From the NCBI GenBank assembly GCA_017502975.1, contig JAFVTV010000051.1, positions 1 through 34,633 on the forward strand: a stretch of DNA of 34,633 bases, given 5' to 3'. The position numbers and the translations under genes are program-made. The notes under the pieces were generated by a model. That model worked only from the letters and a program-made list of their open reading frames with translations. It was not told the origin of the DNA and did no database searches. Position 1 is the first letter of the stretch; each line of letters starts with the position of its first letter. This stretch comes from Clostridia bacterium. GTDB lineage: Bacteria > Bacillota > Clostridia > Oscillospirales > CAG-272. This document shows, piece by piece, positions 1 to 7,188 of this stretch.

Positions 1-528
1 CATATCCACACCGGCATTGGTAAGACGGTCAAAGCACTCGTCGCCGTCAATTTCGGGCGTTGCAGCAATGCTGTCAACAAACGCAGCAGTCTTCTTTGCA
101 GCAGCGTCAGCTACGATCTTGCCTGCCTTAATGTCGATCTTAGAAACGAACTTGTACTCCTCTCTCCAAACTCTCCACAGCTTCTTGCCGGCTGCATTGG
201 TGTTGGTAAAGTAAGGGTTCGCATCGTCGTCGGGCTCTTGCGTCATCTTGGTGGCACGCAAAAGACTGATCGTGGTAAGATCGATGTCGGCAGTGCCATT
301 GTTATAGATCTCTACATAGTTAAACGCGTTTTGATCTTGAGCCGTAGTTTGACCTGCAGGGTGATACTGTGTTGCCGCAGCAACCTCGGTAATGAAGAGT
401 TGATTGAGCCCCGCGGTATCCTTCGTGGTACCGTCATATGTTGTGGGTGCTGCTGCAGATACGGGAAGCACAGCAAGAACCGACACAAGCATAAGCACAG
501 CCAAAGCAACTGCAATAAATTTACGCAT
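1..528 (-). CDS. Secreted lamin-tail-domain (LTD) protein, partial (C-terminus beyond window)
   Basis: The reading frame is open from an ATG at 528 to the left edge of the window, 176 codons, so the stop lies outside. It has a clear signal peptide: Met-Arg-Lys, a hydrophobic core at residues 4-22, and an Ala-rich cleavage region near residue 26. Residues about 43-90 fit the start of a lamin-tail domain: a strand reading LFITEVAAAT, then NYVEIYNNG, then a DLTTISLL strand. LTD domains in bacteria are usually modules of secreted or surface proteins, often beside nuclease, phosphoesterase or CotH domains, so the function probably depends on the unseen C-terminus. The start is fixed by an AAGGAAGG ribosome site 8 bases upstream and a strong promoter. 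Secretion is well supported; the LTD call is moderate. Confidence 0.7.
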   Translation of the reverse strand, partial: MRKFIAVALAVLMLVSVLAVLPVSAAAPTTYDGTTKDTAGLNQLFITEVAAATQYHPAGQTTAQDQNAFNYVEIYNNGTADIDLTTISLLRATKMTQEPDDDANPYFTNTNAAGKKLWRVWREEYKFVSKIDIKAGKIVADAAAKKTAAFVDSIAATPEIDGDECFDRLTNAGVDM

Positions 529-563
529 GGTTAGTACCTTCCTTTTTTTATATTGGTACTCCT

Positions 564-592
564 ATTATAATACAGTTGCTCCCTTTTGTCAA
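564..592 (-). promoter_or_regulatory. SigA-type promoter of the LTD protein gene
   Basis: On the minus strand a perfect TTGACA (587-592) and a perfect TATAAT (564-569) are separated by 17 bases. Transcription would start near 557, giving a leader of roughly 30 bases before the ATG at 528. Confidence 0.85.
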
Positions 593-699
593 TAAGTTTT
601 TTAAATTTAATTCTCTTTTTGTGCACTTTATGTAAAATTTCACCTTGCATACACATTTTTTACACACGCTGTCGGGAGACAAAATTTATAACAAAAAAA

Positions 700-2241
700 T
701 TAGGGCTTATTTGTAGGGATCATAAGGTATCGCACTGCGTCCAGCGACTTATCCGAATCCATATCATCCACACCAATGCCGTTGGCAACGGCAATGTCCG
801 CAGGCGGCACAGCATATCTTCGACTTACATCCCACAAGCTTTCGCCGGCCATAGGATAGCACAGTTCAAGATCGGCAAGCGAGCACTTTTCACAAGGCGA
901 GAGTTTTACCTCACAAACAGGCTTAACGGTGGCAAAGCAAGCGCCTCGCATCGAGAGCATCAGCTCAGCATCCACACGGATCTGCTCGCGCTCCCGCTGC
1001 ACGTGCAGCACAGGGACGGTAGCAAGCACGGAAATGGCCTCAAAGCTTCCCTCACAGCTCACACGGAAGGGCAGCGTCACATCACTGACACCGTACTCCG
1101 CGCCCTGGCGATACAGCACGTGGCAATGGATCTCCCCTGCCATAAAGATATTTTTTTCATCCGTGCTCTTGTCCTTTACCTCCGCCTCGGCAATGGCATC
1201 GATCACCTCCGCCCCCGCAGGCATCCCCATCTCGCTTGGCGAAAGTGTATTGGAAATACTGTAGTTTTTATTGCCGCATATTTGAGGGACCCAAATTTTT
1301 TCCTCGGCACAGCGGCATTCCGTGCGGGAGCTCGGCACAAAAAGATCCTTGGTATAATAGACCACCTCACTGCACTGTGCCTCCACCTGCGGTATCACAC
1401 GCACCGCAAGTGATATTTTGCCTTGATCCTGCACCGCGCGCACCTCCTCAGCAGTCGCGCACGCACGCGCCGCAAAATCTGCGGTAACATCCTCAAGCGG
1501 CACCTCAAAGGAAAGCGGCAAGCGCCTGACCGTTACATAAGGTGCCAAGCCACCTTGATCCGCCCCCTCCTCGCACTCCGCTTCCCTGCAGCAAAGCAAG
1601 GTTACAACGGCTTCCCCGCGGCAGCGAACAAAGCCCGTATGCGCGCTGACCTCGGGCAAAAAGATCTCCGCGCGCGAGGAGATCACGCGTAGCTCGCCCG
1701 CATCTGCCACATCAATCTCATCATAGATCTCCACGGCATCTCCCACCGCCGAGTAAAGTTTGCCGCACTCCGCCATGTCACCAAGACGGCAAACGCTGTC
1801 CTGCACCTCAGGTGAAAGCACGGTGTCGATGCTTTTTTCATCATAGCCACATACATGTGCATGTAGCCTGCACCGCAGTGATAATTTACGGGGAGCCGCC
1901 ACGCGACCGACCATAACATCAGGGTACACTGTAGCGCAAAGCATATCCGCGCGACCTGCCGTTGTGGGAACGGAAAAGGAATATGTGTCCTCCATGTTGG
2001 CGTGATAGAGTGCTCCGTCTGCGCTCGCGTACAGCGCATCATAACAGATCCGCCCCGTAAACTCGGCGTTTGCGCCGTTCAAAAAGCGGGCGGGCGGCAA
2101 AATTGTGGGGCGTACCCACAAAAGGCGACTTACCTCACCCAAATAATCGGGCAAGGATAATTCTCCGCTTTGCTCAAACGATACAATTTTATCGGTCACC
2201 TGCGATTGGATGCAGGTGTTTTTTTCATCGCGATATTCCAT
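700..2241 (-). CDS. SPOCS (DUF3794) and LysM domain protein, SipL-like spore envelope candidate
   Basis: The 513-residue protein has a C-terminal LysM module at about 462-510 (PMAGESLWDVSRRY, then a pattern like PPADIAVANGI), preceded by repeated beta-rich segments that resemble DUF3794/SPOCS domains, for example around residues 30-130, 150-260 and 300-420. No signal peptide or membrane segment is visible, as expected for a mother-cell cytoplasmic protein. In Clostridioides difficile, SipL has this SPOCS plus LysM build and binds SpoIVA during coat assembly; SipL assignment here is by architecture only. It could instead be a more general SPOCS/LysM paralogue. The start ATG has AGGAGAGGGG just upstream. 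A SigE-like promoter lies before it. It is transcribed alone, with the tRNA-Leu unit upstream in the same direction and separated by terminator-like hairpins. Confidence 0.75.
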   Translation of the reverse strand: MEYRDEKNTCIQSQVTDKIVSFEQSGELSLPDYLGEVSRLLWVRPTILPPARFLNGANAEFTGRICYDALYASADGALYHANMEDTYSFSVPTTAGRADMLCATVYPDVMVGRVAAPRKLSLRCRLHAHVCGYDEKSIDTVLSPEVQDSVCRLGDMAECGKLYSAVGDAVEIYDEIDVADAGELRVISSRAEIFLPEVSAHTGFVRCRGEAVVTLLCCREAECEEGADQGGLAPYVTVRRLPLSFEVPLEDVTADFAARACATAEEVRAVQDQGKISLAVRVIPQVEAQCSEVVYYTKDLFVPSSRTECRCAEEKIWVPQICGNKNYSISNTLSPSEMGMPAGAEVIDAIAEAEVKDKSTDEKNIFMAGEIHCHVLYRQGAEYGVSDVTLPFRVSCEGSFEAISVLATVPVLHVQREREQIRVDAELMLSMRGACFATVKPVCEVKLSPCEKCSLADLELCYPMAGESLWDVSRRYAVPPADIAVANGIGVDDMDSDKSLDAVRYLMIPTNKP

Positions 2242-2271
2242 AAACCCCTCTCCTTTTTTGAAAGTCGGTTT

Positions 2272-2300
2272 ATTCTATGCGCCATATATTTAGATTATGA
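2272..2300 (-). promoter_or_regulatory. Candidate sporulation (SigE-type) promoter of the SPOCS/LysM gene
   Basis: On the minus strand TCATAAT (2294-2300) precedes CATAGAAT (2272-2279) by 14 bases. The second element matches the SigE-type -10 consensus CATACANT except at one position, and the first resembles the -35 TCATATT. No SigA -35 hexamer sits at the right distance. This fits a mother-cell gene, but the match is by eye. Confidence 0.45.
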
Positions 2301-2319
2301 TTTTAGGAAAATGCACCGT

Positions 2320-2577
2320 GCCAAAAAGAGAGGGCGCCACAAGGGCGCCCTTCCGTTGTCACCCGCAAAAACCGAGGTGTCAGGGGTCGTCCCTCTCGCC
2401 AAGGCGAGAGTGGAAGGACCGCTTGCGGCACCGCCGCACTGCTCCCCGCAGACCGCGCTCCTTCCCCCACGCGTTTTTGCCAAGTGCTGTTTTCGATGTT
2501 TTAGCTCGCGTGGGGGTTCGGCACTGTACCCACACCAAAAAGAGAGGGCGCCACAAGGGCGCCCTCTCTTTTTGGTG
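2320..2577. repeat. 31-bp terminator-like direct repeat, two copies
   Basis: The same 31-bp sequence, beginning ccaaaaagagagggcgcc, is present at 2320-2350 and 2535-2565. Each copy contains a GGCGCC-based hairpin with a T-rich tail on the minus strand. About 184 bases lie between them, with further short inverted repeats but no convincing gene: the open frames here are shadows in all six frames. Confidence 0.7.
2533..2577 (-). terminator. 20-bp perfect hairpin overlapping the tRNA-Leu 3' end
   Basis: Arms 2533-2552 and 2558-2577 pair perfectly around a 5-base loop. On the minus strand the first arm begins with the last acceptor base, discriminator and CCA of the tRNA, and the distal arm holds the T5 run. 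It is the evident terminator of the tRNA unit, but it competes with the acceptor end for pairing until the tRNA is processed. Confidence 0.8.
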
Positions 2578-2657
2578 CGGGTGACAGGGGTCGAACCTGC
2601 ACGCCTCACGGCGTAAGATCCTAAATCTTATGCGTATGCCAATTTCGCCACACCCGC
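2573..2657 (-). tRNA. tRNA-Leu (anticodon UAG)
   Basis: The minus strand folds as a class II tRNA. The acceptor stem is GCGGGTG with CACCCGC, the D arm is GCG/CGC, and the anticodon stem TAAGA/TCTTA holds loop TTTAGGA with anticodon TAG. There is a long variable arm CGCC-GTGA-GGCG and a T arm with TTCGACC. The CCA end is encoded (2573-2575). Length is 85 bases including CCA. It decodes CUN leucine codons. Confidence 0.95.
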
Positions 2658-2708
2658 GAAGTTGCAAAGCCTGTGAAAAAGCAACATTTTCACATACTCG
2701 CGGGTGTT

Positions 2709-2737
2709 ATCATAACACAAAAAGAAGCATTTGTCAA
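2709..2737 (-). promoter_or_regulatory. Promoter of tRNA-Leu
   Basis: TTGACA (2732-2737) and TATGAT (2709-2714) on the minus strand are spaced by 17 bases, placing the start near 2702 and a 5' leader of about 45 bases before the mature tRNA. Confidence 0.75.
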
Positions 2738-2767
2738 GACTTATCGCACAAAACAGCACAATACCCT

Positions 2768-2796
2768 TTGACAAACGCAAATTACAGTGTTATAAT
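2768..2796 (+). promoter_or_regulatory. SigA-type promoter of the cytidylate-kinase-like gene
   Basis: A perfect TTGACA (2768-2773) and a perfect TATAAT (2791-2796) are spaced by 17 bases, about 50 bases upstream of the ATG at 2850. An AAGGAGG ribosome site lies at 2838-2844. Confidence 0.85.
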
Positions 2797-2849
2797 AAAA
2801 TTATCATCAAAACGATCGCATAAAAGTCATTGACTTTAAGGAGGCATTT

Positions 2850-3473
2850 ATGGCAAACTTCACCGTAACTATCGCGCGCGGCTTTGGCAGTGGCGGCCGC
2901 ACCATTGGAAGAATGCTGGCAGAGCGCCTTAACATCCGTTTTTACGACCGCGAGATCATGGAGCTCGCCTCAGAGCAAAGCGGCATTAGTCTGGATCTCT
3001 TTCACAAAGCAGATGAGGCAGGCAAGGTAGCGCTCTTTAAGCGTTACGACCGCTCCTTTGGCAAAGAGATCATTCCGCCCGATCGCGGCGAATTTACCTC
3101 CGATGACAATCTGTTCAATTTCCAATCCAAGGTCATCAAGGAGATCGCGCAAAAGGAAAGCGCTGTTATTGTTGGGCGCTGTGCCGACCACATACTGCAG
3201 GGCGAGAAAAACGTGTTGCGCATCTTCATTTATTCCTCAATGGATTTCTGCATTGACAAGGTGGTAGAGCTTTACGGCCTCTCTCGCAAGGAAGCCGAGA
3301 AAAAGATCGAAAAGATCGACCGTGCCCGCAGCACCTATTATCGCTACTACACGGGCAGCGATTGGGATAACGCACGCAATTACGACCTCTGCCTCAACAC
3401 CGAGGAGCTCGGGTTTGAGCGCTGCGTGGATATCATTGAGCACTACATCAACGTTCTTTACAAAAACAACTAA
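2850..3473 (+). CDS. Cytidylate kinase-like family protein
   Basis: The 207-residue protein starts with a P-loop-like segment, TIARGFGSGGRTIG, at about residues 7-20. This is followed by RFYDREIMELA, typical of the cytidylate kinase-like family (AAA/Cmk-2 type) common in Clostridia. Other family features are a VGRCADHIL segment near residue 109 and an R-rich lid-like helix around 145-165. The nucleotide-kinase fold is clear, but the true substrate of this family is not established; it is distinct from canonical Cmk, whose motif is GPAGAGKS. It is a single-gene unit with its own promoter, an optimal AAGGAGG site 5 bases before the ATG, and a strong terminator after the stop. Confidence 0.85.
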   Translation: MANFTVTIARGFGSGGRTIGRMLAERLNIRFYDREIMELASEQSGISLDLFHKADEAGKVALFKRYDRSFGKEIIPPDRGEFTSDDNLFNFQSKVIKEIAQKESAVIVGRCADHILQGEKNVLRIFIYSSMDFCIDKVVELYGLSRKEAEKKIEKIDRARSTYYRYYTGSDWDNARNYDLCLNTEELGFERCVDIIEHYINVLYKNN

Positions 3474-3507
3474 GAAAAACGGGCGATGCGCAAATCGCTC
3501 TCACGAC

Positions 3508-3541
3508 AAAAGGACAGAGATCTTCATCTCTGTCCTTTTTG
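3508..3541. terminator. Bidirectional terminator between convergent genes
   Basis: aaaggacagagat and its complement pair around a 4-base loop, with T runs on both strands. It serves the kinase-like gene from the left and the permease gene from the right. Confidence 0.85.
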
Positions 3542-3543
3542 TT

Positions 3544-4833
3544 TTAAATTACAAGTCCGAGCAACGCCGCCAGAAGCGTAGGAACCGAGATCGCCGCGCC
3601 AAGCAATGTGAATTTTCCAAAGGAAAGCGAAATCTCCTGATCCTTTAGCATGGCGATCCACATAATGCCCGCAAGCGCCCCCATGGGAGTAAGGAAAGCC
3701 CCAATGTTAGCGCCGATCACACAGGCATACAGGGCGGAAGCAGAGGCACCGCCCGCCCCTACGATCGAAGCAAAAAGCACGCTCATGGGGATATTATTGA
3801 GCACGTTTGATGCAAGAAAGGAAGCCACACCAAACCGAAGCACCTCCCCCCTGCGCGTGAGACAATTGGCAAAGAGTGTTGTCGCCTCCACCTTCTCCAG
3901 TGCCAGCACAAGCACAAACATGGAAAGCACAAAGGGGATGATGTCAAGCGGCGCGCGCAGCAAGCTTCTTGTAATCAAACGGACACCGCGTCTGCGCGCC
4001 AACTGCATTATGATTGCCACCAAATACAGTCCCCCGCAAAAAGCGGCGGCGATCAGCCACATGGGAAGAGAGAGATAGGAGGAAAGCACCAAAAATATCA
4101 CGCACGCGCCAAGCGCCACGCCGCCTACCCACACAGCAGGCGTATCCATGGGGAGCGTATCGGGGGCGCTACCGCCGATCGGCGCCGAAAGCTTTTTGCG
4201 AAACAAAAGCCAAAGCATTGCAAACGAGGCGCAGCCTGCCAGCACGGTAGGCAACAGCATTTGTGCCGTGTATGCCGCAAAATCAACACCGTTGCTTGCC
4301 GCAAGATAGATGTTGGTGGGGTTTCCGATAATCAGCATCATGCTCCAGGTATTTGCCGATACAAACTCACAAAAAAGATAGGGCAGCGGATCGATCTTCG
4401 CGTTTTTTGCAAAATAGCAGATAAAGGGGGTGAAGGTAAGCACGATAATATCGTTTGAGGTAAATACCGTGAGCACCGATACCACCAAATATAGGCTGAC
4501 AAACAACTTCACCTGCCCCGTGCCCGCGCGACGCATGATCCCACCCGCAAGATAACGGAAAAAGCCTGCCTCATCAAGAAAAACCGACAGCAGCGTCATG
4601 GAAAAAAAGAGCACCAATATTTGTATGGGATTGACAGCACCCGGTGCGGTAAGCCCCGCCGCGATCTCGGACAGGCTGAGCCTGCCGCCAATGACAAGCG
4701 CCAAAACGCCGCAAACGGGAGCCACCCAAAAAATACTGATCGCCACCCGCCCCACGTGCACCGCAGGCTTTAGAAAAACCAGCAAAAGCATTGCCGCAAC
4801 CGATAGCGCAAAAATAAAAATCACCGCTGTCAT
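3544..4833 (-). CDS. SLC13/ArsB/NhaD-type anion permease
   Basis: The 429-residue protein is almost entirely hydrophobic, with about 10-12 membrane spans. The family signature is the pair of asparagine/proline hairpins in the two halves: SNDIIVLTFTPF at about 125-137 with IGNPTNIYLAAS at about 168-180, and SNVLNNIPMSVLFAS with a following GANIGAFLTPMG region near residues 355-395. This is the layout of the ion transporter superfamily (ArsB, NhaD, CitM, SLC13). The substrate cannot be told from sequence: arsenite, dicarboxylate/citrate or sodium/proton exchange are all possible. No ars regulator or citrate-pathway gene is adjacent. It has its own leader and candidate promoter, and shares a 22-bp leader motif with the SPOCS/LysM gene. 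Confidence 0.8.
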   Translation of the reverse strand: MTAVIFIFALSVAAMLLLVFLKPAVHVGRVAISIFWVAPVCGVLALVIGGRLSLSEIAAGLTAPGAVNPIQILVLFFSMTLLSVFLDEAGFFRYLAGGIMRRAGTGQVKLFVSLYLVVSVLTVFTSNDIIVLTFTPFICYFAKNAKIDPLPYLFCEFVSANTWSMMLIIGNPTNIYLAASNGVDFAAYTAQMLLPTVLAGCASFAMLWLLFRKKLSAPIGGSAPDTLPMDTPAVWVGGVALGACVIFLVLSSYLSLPMWLIAAAFCGGLYLVAIIMQLARRRGVRLITRSLLRAPLDIIPFVLSMFVLVLALEKVEATTLFANCLTRRGEVLRFGVASFLASNVLNNIPMSVLFASIVGAGGASASALYACVIGANIGAFLTPMGALAGIMWIAMLKDQEISLSFGKFTLLGAAISVPTLLAALLGLVI

Positions 4834-4913
4834 TTTTATACCTCTAGCCGAAATTTGAAAGCCGATTTATTCTATCACACTTCGCTCCCAAAAGCAATAG
4901 TTCTTTTAAAAAA

Positions 4914-5483
4914 TTAACCCTCTTTTGGCAGTGCGCGCCCCGCCAAGAGATCGGCAAAGCAATCGGGGGTATCCACAGGCACACGCACGCCGATGATATG
5001 CAAGTACCGCAGGCTTGTGTAGTTGTAATCACTAAGAGGCCTGTCAAGCGTATCAATGGAGTGTGCCGTAACCAAGGGCGTATCGCCGGAAAAGCCCGTA
5101 ACCAAAAGGGTGTGATAAAAATCACCCGTGCTATCGGCAAGTTGTATCACATCTCCCACCATCAACTCCTCTCGCGTTGCTTCCCTGCCAAAGGGGCCCG
5201 TGTCACCGCCCGCTGCCACAAAGGTGGGTGCCTCGGTCATATAATCCCAAAAAAACTCCACTCCTGTCCATGCAGGCGCACGGTCATCAGCAGAACGGTA
5301 ATACCAGCCGAAATCGGGCGTGTAATTCATCACGCAACTCCCCGCAAGCAATGCCTGCGAAACAAAATTTGTGCAATCGCCGCCAACACCGGTAAAATTG
5401 TAAAACAGCGGATTGCGCGAAAACGCATAGCGGCGCGCATATTCCACAGCGCGCGCACGGTCGTACGCCTTATATGCAATCAT
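4914..5483 (-). CDS. Amidase-domain (Amidase_6) cysteine hydrolase
   Basis: The frame is open to 5528, but the ATG at 5483 is preferred because GAGGT (5491-5495) lies 7 bases upstream of it, whereas it touches the earlier ATG at 5489. The resulting 189-residue protein begins YKAYDRARAVEYARRYA and then carries GVGGDCTNFVSQALLAG, with the likely catalytic Cys37. A later segment reads DFYHTLLVTG with the candidate catalytic His, and the end reads DYNYTSLRYLHIIGV. This is the Amidase_6 pattern seen in many Clostridia, often linked to spore or cell-wall functions, but its substrate is unknown. There is no signal peptide, so it is probably cytoplasmic, in the mother cell or spore. It lies downstream of the CvpA-like gene across a long hairpin. 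Confidence 0.8.
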   Translation of the reverse strand: MIAYKAYDRARAVEYARRYAFSRNPLFYNFTGVGGDCTNFVSQALLAGSCVMNYTPDFGWYYRSADDRAPAWTGVEFFWDYMTEAPTFVAAGGDTGPFGREATREELMVGDVIQLADSTGDFYHTLLVTGFSGDTPLVTAHSIDTLDRPLSDYNYTSLRYLHIIGVRVPVDTPDCFADLLAGRALPKEG

Positions 5484-5508
5484 CTTCATCACCTCGGTAC
5501 AGTATATG

Positions 5509-5549
5509 CAAAGGGCATCCAAATGCAAAACGCATTGGGATGCCCTTTG
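5509..5549. terminator. Long hairpin between CvpA-like and amidase genes
   Basis: A perfect 12-bp stem (5509-5520 with 5538-5549) encloses an inner 5-bp stem (5522-5526 with 5532-5536). The T-rich tail is on the plus strand only; on the minus strand, where both flanking genes are read, it is followed by GCATATAC. It may be a weak terminator or an attenuation/processing hairpin just before the amidase ribosome site. Confidence 0.5.
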
Positions 5550-5568
5550 GTATTTTTATTTCTGTCCC

Positions 5569-7065
5569 TCACTCGGTAAAGTCATTGACTGTAAGACCGC
5601 TGATATCCACGCTGCCAAAACGCTCGATCAACTTGTCGACAGCATCCTCAAGTGATAGGTCTTGCAATTCTTCAGGCGTAAAGTGATCCGCTATGCCCTG
5701 TGCCACCAGCGAAACGGCGGCTTCTCCGATTGAAATATCATGTGCGGCAAAAACCGCGGTAAGACTGCTTGCCAGTGCCTCATCATCGATCGAGCCGTCC
5801 GCCTTCACGGGCGTTTCCTTCAAAACCGTGGTCATATCCGTAAGTATCTCACCGCAACTCTGCTCAAGATCCTCGGGCAAGCCCATCGCGTTTAGCGCGC
5901 AGCGCATACCAACGTCGACCAGCGCCTTGCCAACAGGCGCCATGCGCGGATGCGTTTGGAGCAGCGCCTGCGTATCCGCCAAAAAGCCGCTGTCGGTGAT
6001 CAGCTCTGCCAGCGCATTTTCATCGGCATTTCCAAGATCCGCCAACACATCGTAACGCACGGCAAGCACAAATACGTCTGCAAAGAAATCAAGATCCTCG
6101 CCAAGGTTTTCACGGCTTGAGGTTGCAAACACTTCAAGAAACGCGTTGAGCAACGCGTTGCCGTTTGCACCGAGATCGGGCGGCAAAACGCCCAAAAAGC
6201 TCTCGCCCGAAAGCCAATGGTTAGAGGCGGTATTCAAAACACCCGCGCACAAAACCGATAGCATGTGTGAATTGCTGATGTTTTGCGCCAGTGCATCCAC
6301 AGCCGCACATTCGGCTTCACCGTATTGCTCCGCAGGTGTAGCGCCCAGCAACTGCACGCCGCCCGCAACCTTGCCAAGCGTTGTGAGTTCTGTCTTTAAA
6401 TGCAATTTTTCTCCATCCCATTCACCCACCGTCAAGCCCTCAAACAGTTTTTCACCCAGCGTTCCGTAAAGTGAGGATACCACGGGCGTTTGCAGTGCGG
6501 GAAAGACCAGATCGGTATTGTAAGCGGAAAGTTCCTCTACCATTTCCGTTGACTCGCCCGCATCCACCTCTGCTATGGTAGCCGAAGCAACGTCAAGGTA
6601 TCCCATAACGGGCGACACAAATGCAAAAATGCCAATAAAAGCAATCAAAATGCCGATCGGCAACGCAATAAAACGGCTGGAAGCGCTATCCACGGTAGCG
6701 GGGCGCGTAACCGCCGACAAAAGCCAATACAGCAAAAGCAAAACCGCCTTTAGCACCCAATAAAGCAGCAAAAACAGCAGGGGTGCCACCAGCATCTGCG
6801 CCAATGTGCCCACCGCCTTATCAGCGCCCGCCTCGCCGGAAAACATCGGCGCAAAGTTGGGATTACCACCAAACGTTACCTTAAGCCACAGGGCGATCTC
6901 CGAGCCAATGCTTGCGGCAATCGCGCGCGAAAGGAAATACGCCGCCACTACGGCAAGCACTGCCGTTGCCAAGCGTAAAAGTGACTTGCGCAAGCCTCTG
7001 GTAAACGCAAGGAAGATGTTGGAAATTAAAAGAAACGCACAAAACGCCAAAAGTATCAGCTCCAT
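5569..7065 (-). CDS. Large membrane protein with CvpA-like N-terminus
   Basis: The 498-residue protein has four clear membrane spans in the first third, at about 3-20, 31-50, 88-117 and 133-156. The first spans resemble CvpA (colicin V production) proteins: FLAFTRGLRKSLLRLATAVLAV follows the G-x-x-K/R-G pattern after span 1. The remaining 330 residues are helical, rich in Ala, Leu, Asp and Glu, with no further spans, and I do not recognise a domain there. Membrane location is certain; function is unknown. CvpA-family proteins are usually about 160-230 residues, so the long C-terminal extension is unusual. ATG at 7065 is supported by AAAGGGGG 5 bases away. It has a consensus promoter and probably leads into the amidase gene. 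Confidence 0.65.
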   Translation of the reverse strand: MELILLAFCAFLLISNIFLAFTRGLRKSLLRLATAVLAVVAAYFLSRAIAASIGSEIALWLKVTFGGNPNFAPMFSGEAGADKAVGTLAQMLVAPLLFLLLYWVLKAVLLLLYWLLSAVTRPATVDSASSRFIALPIGILIAFIGIFAFVSPVMGYLDVASATIAEVDAGESTEMVEELSAYNTDLVFPALQTPVVSSLYGTLGEKLFEGLTVGEWDGEKLHLKTELTTLGKVAGGVQLLGATPAEQYGEAECAAVDALAQNISNSHMLSVLCAGVLNTASNHWLSGESFLGVLPPDLGANGNALLNAFLEVFATSSRENLGEDLDFFADVFVLAVRYDVLADLGNADENALAELITDSGFLADTQALLQTHPRMAPVGKALVDVGMRCALNAMGLPEDLEQSCGEILTDMTTVLKETPVKADGSIDDEALASSLTAVFAAHDISIGEAAVSLVAQGIADHFTPEELQDLSLEDAVDKLIERFGSVDISGLTVNDFTE

Positions 7066-7110
7066 AGGATCCCCCTTTATATTTCTAAATCAATATTTTC
7101 TTACAATGCC

Positions 7111-7139
7111 ATTATAGCCCATTTGAAAGCGCTTGTCAA
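7111..7139 (-). promoter_or_regulatory. SigA-type promoter of the CvpA-like gene
   Basis: On the minus strand TTGACA (7134-7139) and TATAAT (7111-7116) are both perfect, with a 17-base spacer. Transcription should start near 7104, about 40 bases before the ATG. Confidence 0.85.
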
Positions 7140-7188
7140 GAACTGCGCGGTGTGGCAACATCTTCCTTTTTTTCATACTCTGCCAAGG

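Noticed and set aside
586..1413. 275-codon open frame on the plus strand
   Set aside because: Antisense shadow of the SPOCS/LysM gene; it is rich in His/Arg with no domain, as is usual for the reverse of an acidic coding frame.
2295..2667. Open frames of about 95-148 codons in several phases around the tRNA
   Set aside because: They run through the tRNA and terminator repeats on both strands and have no coding features.
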